DNA of 64,000 nucleotides, taken from Amyelois transitella. Taxonomy: Eukaryota > Arthropoda > Insecta > Lepidoptera > Pyralidae. Below the pieces are notes generated by a model that worked only from the letters and a program-made list of their open reading frames with translations, searched no databases and was not told where the DNA came from. Position 1 is the first letter of the stretch; every line of letters begins with the position of its first letter. Shown in pieces: positions 28,101 to 40,100 of this stretch. The DNA is taken from the NCBI RefSeq assembly GCF_032362555.1, contig NC_083510.1:8521501-8585500 (forward strand), given 5' to 3'. The position numbers and the translations under genes were made by a program.

Positions 28101-31100
28101 CGTCTCAAACCCTGACTCAAGAACTTACTTCACAGACGTTAGTTCCTAAATTCGGACTTGAGACGCGATAGAGATTCAAATAATATACCTGCTAAATATA
28201 AGTATGGATTAGAATACCAACTTTCTTGTTAATCCGACGATTCATGGCAAACTACGCCACGTCACATCCACTGAAGGGTTACGGTACTGACCTGGTTACC
28301 GAGTGACGTCTGTTCCGACCTCATGCGGGGATGCCAGCGCCGCCCGCCGGCCGCTCGAAGGTTGAACAACAATACTGTCATATATGTGTGAAATACGCCT
28401 GCTCTTGTATGTAGGCCTTTAAAATATGTCTTCGGTGAAATCTGGAACAAGTATGTTTGTATGAAAGCGAGAGGTGACTGACATACCTAAAAACCTAAAA
28501 GTTATATACTAACGGGTGTTATGAATTATTGCATACAAATTCTGCACTTGCAAAAATTGGAAAAACCTCTTAGTTCTTAAGTTACAGCAATTATTGCAGT
28601 GTTAAATGAAAGACTGTATACTAATCGTAGAATGTATCAAACATCTCAATACGCTTATTACTATATAACTCTTCGAACAAAAAAAAAATAAAATAAAAAT
28701 GGCCGATTGCAAACAGATAGTCGAAAGTTTTTACAAATGAGTACTTCGTTAAATTAGTGGAAAATTCGAACACTGCTGAGCTAGGATAATAGGAAATCCG
28801 CCTTACAACGTAATTATGAAGATTAGGAGTCTGACTCTTAATCTAAATAATGATTACTCGCGTTGTTAAGTCGGTCCTCGTGCGATGACTGAGCCCGACG
28901 GAAATTTTCCAAATCCGACAAATTTTCGGGAAAGTAAATGCATTCAATTAATCGGTAAACACATAACATACGGTTGATTGAACAGAAAGTTATACTATGT
29001 CTTTTACATACATTTAAACAATTAATTTCATATATTTTGTTAATGTCCATCTGAAATCATTTGAAAAGTGATTCTATTCTTTACGATGCTTGTATAGGGA
29101 TTCTATACCATAGATTAAAAATATCATAACGTACAACGTGCTGTTTAAAAGTAATTTCATTTACTTTTTAATATAGGTACTTCCAAATTATCTTAGGTAC
29201 TTTTTTGAGTTTGAGGAAAAAGCCTAATCATACTTAGTGCCCCTGTACGGACTGATCAGTTTGTTGACTGCTAGTAAGATAACTCTCAGATAAAAAATGT
29301 GATGTGATACATTTATCAATTCGCAGAACAGTTTATATTACGTATCGATATATTTATAAAATAAACATTACACATATCTCGTCTCCGCACGTGAGGCATA
29401 TTTGCCGGAGATGTAAGTAACACTTCAGGAATGTTATCTACCACGTTACACACCGTAGCAAAATATTCATTTATGCATACTTTCATTAAGTACACAATTA
29501 ATAAGTATAATTGCAGGTAGTGATATAATTTTCTGCTATTTAATACTTTATAGTAATCGCGATGATGCAACTGGAAGAGAAGCTTGCAAGTTAACTTTTG
29601 CTTTAAAAATCACTAGCACATTATCTGAGAAAAGAAGGGATATTATAAAGGAAAGGATATATTTTTTAACAATACATGATGGTTATATCTTCATACAACC
29701 TTGGGAAATATGCAATTGCAAATTACAAGTCATACTAAGACGATGGTGATTAATACCTATATTTAATAGTCGTTTAAAATGGTTATTCGTTTCTATGATC
29801 CAAAATAGGAGTGGTTAATCGGGAATCGCTCTGTGAAAATACCTGAATCACTGACTCCAAGAATGTCTATAGAATAAGCCCGGACTTCTACATAGGAAGA
29901 CGATGCAATTGACACTAAAGATTTAAAATTATTTTCGTATAAAGAAAATCTAAAATAGACATTTTTTTTGCAAAATAGTTTTTATCAGTTCACATATTAC
30001 TTCTAGATTCTTCACGAGCGGCCGTTTGGCATACACAAAGTCATAAACTTAATGATAAATTTTGAATGTATGTAGAAAATATATTTTTGTTGATATCGAA
30101 ATATAAACACCGCCTAAAAGTATTCCTTTAAAAACAAAATGACCTTAAGAAAATTTTCGAACTGTGAACTCGTAACGCTCATATCTCTCCTCTTGAATAT
30201 AAATAGATTTTAACACGTGATCTAATATCATCAAATGTAATCTTTGTAAAAGTTCATCAAGACCTCGGTAGTGCCAAGGTAACTCTCATAAAATATATAT
30301 AACATGTAATGAAAACTCAGAGAAGCAGTCTAGTCTTTACTTTATTATCTACAGTGACAGACCAACTATGAAATTCATTGTTTCATCAAATTGATGTATT
30401 AAACGAAAGTTTAACATATATTCCCAGACTGATGAACACTATGATAAAGAGATATAATATGTGATGGTTCACGCATGCTCGCCGTCACGTTAGCATCTAC
30501 GACGCTACATAGGATGTTGACTATTATAGTTGAATAACACAGTGACTCACTATTGCATAAATCATGTCCATGTGTATCGAATATGGTTGATAATCTATTA
30601 TATCTTGCAATCAATAGTTCTACAATTTGCTTCCGTAATATAATAAGGCAACGTAGTAAAATCTTTATTGGAAAACATGCAATTTCTCCGATAAAATCGT
30701 CACAATTACAATAACGTCAGCAAACAAAATAATTGTCTCCAAAATAGATTTGTTTTTGTCATGTGGAAATGAATCCGATTTTTATTTTTCATTGCTGACT
30801 CAATGCCAAATTTTATATTCTACTACAACTTGAACTATAAGTTGGGACGACATTAAAAAACATTTTTCTTGTCTTAACAAACTATTGAAACTTGCATATT
30901 CACAATAGCTGTCATGTTTTTACATTAGTGTTGAATATATTATTGTTGTATTTGGGTCAGGGCTAAAAACGGTTTAAACAACTGTCTGGAAGTTGGTCTC
31001 TGTATTTTAGTCATATCTAATCATAATTATCGTCTTATCCGATTAGTTATTAACAAACACCACGATTTAGATTATCTTGAATTGAAGTAGATTTGTACAG

Positions 31101-34100
31101 TAATATAATTTCTATTTTTGTCATCTTTATTGCTATTTGAACGTCACATGTTGAATGATTAACTGTTGAGAAACAAAGGATTAGAATAGAATTGGATTTA
31201 ATTACAGCAATTGTTTAAGATTAGATCAGTGACTCTTTAAAACTTCAATATTGTCGTAATATTACTTGTACTAGAAAATTACCTACCGAATGTTGACTAG
31301 ATCATAGACTAACTTTACAGAACTTATATTCGCCCGAATGCATGTCTTCTTCTTTATATATAAGTATAAATAATATAGAGGTCAGAGGAAAATCGAGATA
31401 TTTAAGACATGATAAGAATTTACAGATTTATAACATTTAAGAGGTAGAGACCACGTTTTGTTCTCACTTTTAAAAGTTCAGAAGCTATGAAAAAGTGTCC
31501 ATTGATTAATTCCAATGATACAACAAAGGAGATGTACATCGTAGCAGCCATTTCGTTTTTAGAATAAAAGGTCACCAATGACCTTTTCATTTTGCCCCTT
31601 GCCACCGCGAGCGACTCTCAAATAATCGAGTTTATTTATTACTTAGTGATTTTTTAATTTAGTTTCTAGTGTTTATCTTTAGTTCTTCTCTGCTCTTTTT
31701 TTTCTATTACTTTCACTACTATGTTGTATATTGTCATTCACCGCTTTCTACGGTGTCCTTTTTGGTTTAAGGGTATTTCCACGCGGTTACTTTATTCATT
31801 CATTTATCATTTGATGACAATAAATACGCATGTATTCTTATTACGCATACCATTAATAAGCATGGTTTTGAGCAAGGAAGTGGTCTAGCAAACAATAGTC
31901 CTGAAAAACCGATTGACAATAGGCTCTATTAATTTGTTGACTAATATTATTAAGTACCCAGAATTGAGTTCTCCGTCATAGATTTGGTATAAAATAGTGT
32001 TACTTTTCTTACTCATTAATTCGAAAGTGATTGTTTATTGGTATGTTTTTAATGTTTATTAATGCTTTATTTATCAGACAGATAAATCTGGGGTAATTTT
32101 CTCTGCTGTTTACTGTACAGGAGTAAAGTTCTGAAAAAGAACCTGTTTCATATGCATGTTCTGTTGTCTGTACTAATGTACCCAAATAATACGTCAACTA
32201 TGACGATTATGTTAGTCACCGAATCAGATTTTTTGGTAAAAGTCTAAAAGGGATTAATTTTGTGAGTCACCTATAAAGTTATTATGTCACTCTCACTGGT
32301 TTTGAGTGAGTCACTAAAAATGGATGGATAATTCAGTGAACAAAAATCAATATAGATTGTATATCTAAAAAGGCAGGGCAATTTAAAAAAAATAATTTGA
32401 ATATCAGCAAATTTTTTTTTTTTTTATTCAATTAAATTAAGTTATAATTTTTTTGTAAACTGTACGTTGTAGATTAATGCACTTCAATAATCTTTATGTG
32501 GGCATTTGACGAGCTTGTTAGAAATCTATTTATAGCTTCCTTTATTTAGACTCTTGTCTGCAAGATATTGATAGATTAAATTAAAGAGTCCACACGAAAA
32601 ACCTGCAGACATCTGACCTTTTGAAGATTTACCTAGCAACGCGTAATAGACAGAACCAGCTGTCGCGAGACGCGAAGGTCAATAAATTGGACGACTTCAT
32701 GGTGGTAAAGGGTTGCTTTTCTTAAGTGCCGTAAAGTTCCCCAGCAAGTTTTATTTCAATAATTATTTTCATTCAAATGAAATAAAGCGGTATGTTCCAA
32801 GAATTTATCCTACTAACATGTAAATCTGAAAACAATGGTAGAATATCAGAGTAGGTACTGGTCATTCCACTTTCCTCAAACTCTTTGGCCAACATCCAAT
32901 ATTACTAATTTAACCTTATTTTTGGGAAATTTCTCACGGTGTGAATCGTAGCGAATTACGAAATATCAAAATTCCACGAATGTAGGAAGGAAGGTAGAAA
33001 TTGTGTTTTGTTACCAGTCATTCAATAATTTTCCTCATAGTACTTGTCCTTATATTAGAAGGTATACAAGTAGAAAACTTTAGAACTATCTCAAATTATT
33101 TGTTTATTTTGCTTTTCATTTTCATTCATATTTACCCAAATACTTATAACAAACTTATATAAAAATATACTGCTGTCACGCGAGAAACGTGAATCCGATT
33201 TCATTCTCCAATTCTTATGCGTGTTCCCAGTTGCACCCTCTGATGGTTTACTTCGAAACCACAGAATACAGAGATAACAACGTTGTCTGTCTGGAATCAC
33301 AGATGACATATTTATGAGCCTGGTTGAAAAAATTTCTCAACCATCATTTTCATAAAAATACTGTCGAAAAGTTTTGAATCAAACAACTTGTGCTAAAAAC
33401 TGCATCAACAATCACACTAGTCTCATCGTTAATCTCATATTCTCCAGTTACAAACTAGTAAAATTTATACTAAGAAAGCATATTAAGTCTCTTCACAATA
33501 AAAAGACACTTAAAATTGTTTTCAGCCCAACGACTAACTCGTAAAGTTGTATAAACTAAAAATTTGGTCAAGGTACTAGTCTACGCAAATCATCCGACTG
33601 GCTTCTAGGCGTGACGTAAATATCCTATTACATTTTATATATATATTTTCATATCATTTTTTATTTCTTGTGAGGAAATGAGTTGACAGATTTAGTAAAA
33701 TTTTAAAGTATAATAAGGTGGATACGTTTTCACGGTCAACTTTCATGTGTCATATCCGATATGGTCGTGAAATATTAATGATTTTGTACACTTTGAATTT
33801 TAATGTACGATTATGAGTATGTAAGATTTTCATCATCATCCCCAAAAAGTATAAAATAATATGCGTTCGAGTCTCAGTTGCATTTTTCGTTGTACGAAAA
33901 AAAGCTTTTATATAGACACTCATTTTTATCAACAAAAATCGTGATTGCTAAAAACTTTATTATACAATAATTGAAGTATTCCGTGAATCAGAGTGACTGG
34001 CAAGCTACGAAAAAACTGTTAGCGAAAAAAAAAATGCACGTCACCAATATAAATAGCGTGGCTTTCACGAGAACAGTTGAAATTTATAAATACTACACTA

Positions 34101-37100
34101 AATTCAAGTGTTCGAGATATTTTCGATAAGATTCAGCAGGAATTCAGAACTCCAACACATTATCTTGTCACATGAGCGCGCAATCTTTTTTTATGAATTA
34201 AAGTGCATATTATATATGAACTCGATTCCAGTATAGGAAACACAGAATTTTTATGAAAATATAGAGACGGTTATGATTCATTACCAAATGAATTGATTAC
34301 ATTATTTCCTTATTAACTGTTTGAATCTTGGTTCCATCATTTAGCCGTGCATCTAAGCGTGGCTTTTAGTCTTTTCAACTGAATGTTGGTTCTGTCTTCC
34401 TGCAAGAGATATGGGTGATGATTGAATGTATGTTTGTGTTTACGTATGTTACTTTAGAACGTGTTTTTTTTCGATTTCTCTTACATGATATCAAATTAGG
34501 TTGGACTACTATTATTCTATTTAAATGTTGTTGAATTTCCTAAAAACATGTTTTTACTTACCAGTGACTTTGATTCCAATACTTTTATTGCAATAACGAT
34601 GAGCATATAAATAAGTATATAAAGATAAGGCAAATTAGTGATAAAATTTACACTTACATAGACAAACATTTTAATTAATATGTTTCTCTATCGCTCTAAT
34701 CTTATATATAAAATCCTCGTGTCACAATGTTTGTCTCCGTACTCCTCCGAAACGGCTTTACCGATTTAAACCAAATTTTGCATGCATATTCAGTAGGTCT
34801 GAGAATCAGCTAACATCTATTTTTCATATCCCTTAGTGAACTTTTTTTTTCTAGAAATTACTTAAAAATTATTTATATGGCAAAACAACGTTTGACGAGA
34901 CAGCTAGTTTAAAATATATTTTATCTTCTTACTTAGGTACCTACTATACTCTCTCTCCCACTCTTATTTTTTACAAAACCTACCACAACATATTAATTCA
35001 TTCTATTATTTGATTACGCAAAGCATAAATATCAATCGCATAACAGTTACACACACACACATATGTACCATAGATAAAAGTGTTGTATAATACATAGGAT
35101 TAGTGAGGTAATCGTGATGGACCGAGCAGGCCTCAGTTCCACTTCCTATCCTGAAAATGTCGAGGATAAACTTGCAGAGAGATAAGAAACTGTGTCAAGA
35201 CCACTTCTAATTTTAACGCAGTCTTAGGTGACACTTGGTTTTACGTTGCTGTGATTAATTTACGAAACTACGCTATATCTTCTTTAAAATGTCGATCTCT
35301 AAGGTGAACCAAACATTATTGACGTGGAAGGTCCAAAAAGAAATATCATTCTTGGCCTGATGCCACATCCGGAATACCTCATCCGGATTATCTAGTACGA
35401 ATAATATGATTAAACTAAATAGCTCGAATTAACCCAATGAGATTTAAAAATGTTCTCTTTTCCATAACGCTGTAATAATTTTAATTGAAATAGAAAATGT
35501 TTATAGCGTTCATTTTTTTACTATACTACTACTCTAAAAGAGTGACAAAAATAAATACTTAGGCTTTAAGATTTTCATGACGTCGCTTTTAACATTGTCC
35601 TTTTTTTATTAAGTTTCAATCGATCTTGTTATAAAAAGAAATTAAAAGACAACGGTAAGTTAATAAAATATATACATATATAGGGCATTGTTATTAGGAT
35701 TTGGAACGACACTAATGGCTTAGCTACGAGAACCGCTACGCCATACCAGCGTCTACGTCACAACTCGAATATTAGGAACTTCCTTTGAAAAGAAAATTAT
35801 TCGTAACTAGAACGGTATGAGCGGTCGAGCACGATACTCGGAAAGCTATATTTTCTGTGTGTAGTGTAGTGACGTTGCGAGGCTGCGATATTATCAAGGC
35901 GTCGCGCCGCGCTACGCTTCAGTTTTGCGATAACGCTCAAAGTTAATAGACGTTTAATTCACCGTCTACAATAAAAAGATTCACTCACGCAATACATTCG
36001 CGAGGTTTATTATTTATTTTTTTAATTTCGTGTACTGAAATGCGCGTGTGCGCCGAGAGACAAAGCGTTCGTGTTGTGTCCGGCCGTTGGTTGAGACGCC
36101 GTGCAAGGAAGATGGCCAACTCACTGGAACTGTTGCATTTTCAGTTCAAACGGATGTTGAACAAGGAGCTCAGCCATTTCTCCGAGTCGAGCAAGTCCGG
36201 CAACCAGATCTCCGAGTACATCTGCTCGACATTTTTGGGTAAGTTTTTGTTTGTCACTCGATTTATAAATAAAAAAACTCAAATGCACGAAACAATGTCT
36301 AGAGTTCTAAAGCCCGATGTTGAAGTTACAGAGAAATGCAATATTTTCAACTATTTTAGCCAAATTTATTTTTGATTTATGAAATTTGGATTTAATTGAA
36401 AATTTTGTTAAAGAAATTTAACACTTTTTAATTATATTTTCGTGCATTTGAATTTTCATTTGTTGTGAATGATATTGTTGGCGAATAAAAGGTTGATTAT
36501 CGTATCAGTTGCAGTTGTAATGAAATACTTTTAGTAACTGAGTAATAAAATTTAAAGGAACTGAGTTATAGAATTTAAAGGCAATAAAGAAATATAAGGC
36601 TTCAAATTCAAACAAGGTTTTAATAACGCCATTCTTGTCTTGACGCGATGATTTTATTAACTACATATGTTTTTATCCATAATAAATAAAACATACATAA
36701 AAATTCCTGCAATTAATTTCCTTGGAATGATTTAATTGACTTACACGTAGGTGGATATCTAAATATTACCCACGATAACAATACTCTGGTATATTCACAA
36801 ACATCTTTGTTTTTGCCAATAACGTGAAGACAGAAAAAACTGTTTATAGTTTTACTATGTTTGACAGACACAGATTGTATGAATTTAGATGTGTGTTGAA
36901 AGGTTAATTGATTTTTTCTGTGAATAGCAGTATTTTTAACCAAGACTTTTTGTTTTTATCTCTTTGATAGGCAGTAGTAAAATGACTACTGCCTATCTAT
37001 TTAAATAATATAAGTTCAACTTTTTAATTTATAATCTTATTCCGAATAAGTATGTAGTTAATTACATAGAATAGTTTTAGATATACAAATTCACCCCTCT

Positions 37101-40100
37101 GGCCCAAACACAAATTGTGGCAATTAATAATTAATCATTCCCATCATGCGTCACCAAAAAACCATTGTTAAAAAATGCAAACGCTTACCCGCCCTTGTGA
37201 CGTCAACGCCCTATCGCGCCCGCCCAAAATAACGTTATCCTGCGCGCGCTAATCAAACAATTGATTTCAAGTACGTTCAAAATAAAAACAAGAGAAAATT
37301 CCATTATTTTCAAACAGAACGTACGCAAAAGGGTATATTAAAAAAAATCTTTGAAAAAAAGAAAATATCTCAACTTCTTGAAAAGGCATTTAAAAAACTT
37401 TACAAGTACGATAAAAAGTCCACTGCTGCAAAAACCTGCACTAAAAATCATCATTGGTCTTTAAGTGGCCGGTCTGAGCTAGATTCCTGTGCAAAAATTT
37501 AATTCGCTATAACAGTATAATGACGTGTTCTATATTAATTATCTTCCCAAGGCGTTAACCTGTACAATTAGCATGATTTTGCCAATAAAGTAAGTAAGGT
37601 AGTATCAGAATTCAATTTACGTACCTTGTATTGCATGAGAAATAAGTCTTGGATTCCATGTTTGAGAACCGTTTCAAAGCTTGTGTCAAAATGAGAATAA
37701 AAACATTAATTTCTCACCACATAAAATTTAAAAAAAGTTTATATCACGTTTTGCGGGGCAGAGATGAAAAGACTGAAAGAACATATTCAGTTGTATAGCT
37801 TAACGATATAATTATTACAGATATTAAGTATAGAAAGAAAAACACATATGTACTTGCCTGTTCAAATTAGTGTAATTCTCGCTCCAATAAATATCTCGTT
37901 TGATCCAGTCGGTATTGGTCAATGACGCGACTGAAGTCCCAAGGTACTCGTGCACAGAGCAAAGAACGGCCTCATAGACGAATCCAGGCCGGCGTAGCAT
38001 TCTTTACTGAGTAGCTGTATCGCAAGACATCCTCACATGACAAAAGATGATTCATACAATATTGATTCCATAGATTGATTCGGTCAATTGGAACGAACTT
38101 CAATACACTTTTGCAATTTATTCTTATTTAAATCTTAATCAAAGTGTTATTGACTTCATGTCGATATTATTATATCAAAAAAACAATTGCGCCTGAAGGA
38201 GGGACACTCCGGCTGTTTTGTTTAATAGGAGACACCTTAAATGTAAAAAAAATTGAAAAAGATATCTAGGGTGGCGGTAATATAAATAAGATAAATTGGT
38301 GACCTAAACTAAACCTTATAATTTTTTGTATATAAAGTATCAATAATGTGAAATATAAATTATAGGGGTACGTCAATTCTATATCATTTATCTCAAAATG
38401 TATAAATACATTTATCGTAATTAAGCTTATCTTGTTTGGGCTTACTTTTATGACCCCCTTATCTACCTACACATGTGAAACTTATAAAATAACTTGTAAA
38501 GTGCTGATTTTTCAAATATACACGCTAGATACTGTTTATATATTATATCTTTAAATGTCAAATAAATTAAAATAATCTCCAGAAGTCATAATTATGTTGA
38601 TAACCTCAGTTCTCTTAGTAACTCTGCCATTGAAGTCATAAAACCCAAAGTAATTAACTTTATACTTTTATTTTTTAAAGATAATGCAATCAATATTTAA
38701 TATCTTTGTCTTAAAGTGACTTAACAAAAATAGAAGTATCTGGGAACGAAAAAAGGCCCCATGTCACAGATGTAGTCACGCCACATTTAACTGAAATGAT
38801 AAAAACTTCGATCAATGAAATGTTAAAAAATTCTATAAATCTTAAAAAAGACTGTATGGCTGAAAAGAATTCAGATTTAGATAGTGGCCGGATGGTAGGC
38901 CATTGCCTAAAAGCAGAATCCCAGTAAGCCTTTCCCTTAAATTAACAATCGACTCGTAAATTATTTCTAAAATTATGCGCAACATTCGTTCCAATAAATA
39001 AATTGATCGGCTTTTATTATGGGCGTTACAATGCAAAGCTTCATTATTTTGACGGGCCCAATGAGCGATCATTGTGTCAATTGACGAACGGCTTGTCACA
39101 AATTGTGGAATTTACAGACCTATCCTAACACCACCCATGGCTCTACCGACCTTCCGACGGACGAGCCAAATCATGAGAGGAGATTTAAGGAATCGTCAGT
39201 TCTTACAATTTAAGCCGTTCTAAGTCTTTAAGACTTTCGCATTCACGTTATCTGTTGCACCCACAGCTATATAATTTGACCAAGTCTTGGCATGAATATT
39301 GTATCATTCAACCTATAGAAATAGAACTGATAAAAAATGCAAAGGTAGGTATATATCAACACACTTTACCTACCTTCCGTAGCTTATAAGACTTAAATGT
39401 TTTTAAGTTATAAGAATAATGATATTATTTTAAGAATTATGAATGGCCCTTCTCCCTTTTTAAGAGTGATTATTTATTTATTTATTGCACAAAAAAAAGT
39501 TAAAAAGGCGAACTTAATGCCGTTTGGCATTCTATACCAGTCTACCAGCTGACCAAACAAAAAAGTTTTGACTTTCTCTATCCCATATGGAATAAATACT
39601 TGATTACATTTGTATGTAAGTATGGCTTTTCTGTACTTGTTTTATTTTGTGACGGTAACGACCGGATCGTAACTTCGCAGCGGCCGACGGCCCAACGTAA
39701 TTAATTTGTTTGCTTTGTGCCGGCCCTCGCCACCGGATTCTTAAAGTTACTGCCAATTGCTGAGTTCAAATCAAACTTTGGAAATTTTAACATCTGTCCT
39801 TTAATTAGTTTGATCGAATACATAAGTACGAATTATTGAAAGAAATTGCTGATTGGCTGATATTTATCAACGCACAACCCAAACCGCTTGATATTTGCAA
39901 CTTGGCATGAAGGTTCCTTATGTGGTCTAGGGATGTACTAAGTGAAAATACAAAAATAGATAAGTCTTTGCAGTATCGATTATATTAACCAATTCCACAG
40001 TCATTGCGATGTTAATTATGATATACATAGTCGATAAGACGATACGATATCAAAATTATCATCTTAATTTTATAAACATTACTGTGAACAAATCTTTTAA

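Larger units (their letters stand above)
14626..36144 (+). other. dnc: dnc intron 2 (21.5 kb)
   Basis: The largest intron. Beyond the listed repeats (15048, 19335, 23555, 25650, 27275, Helitron 34700) it is AT-rich with isolated GC-richer islands near 17640-17720, 23790-23890, 24425-24520 and 28300-28360. In large dunce genes, introns of this kind host isoform promoters; only the block before 36145 has gene-start features I can support. Short open frames (for example 26070-26464) show no recognised family. Confidence 0.65.
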
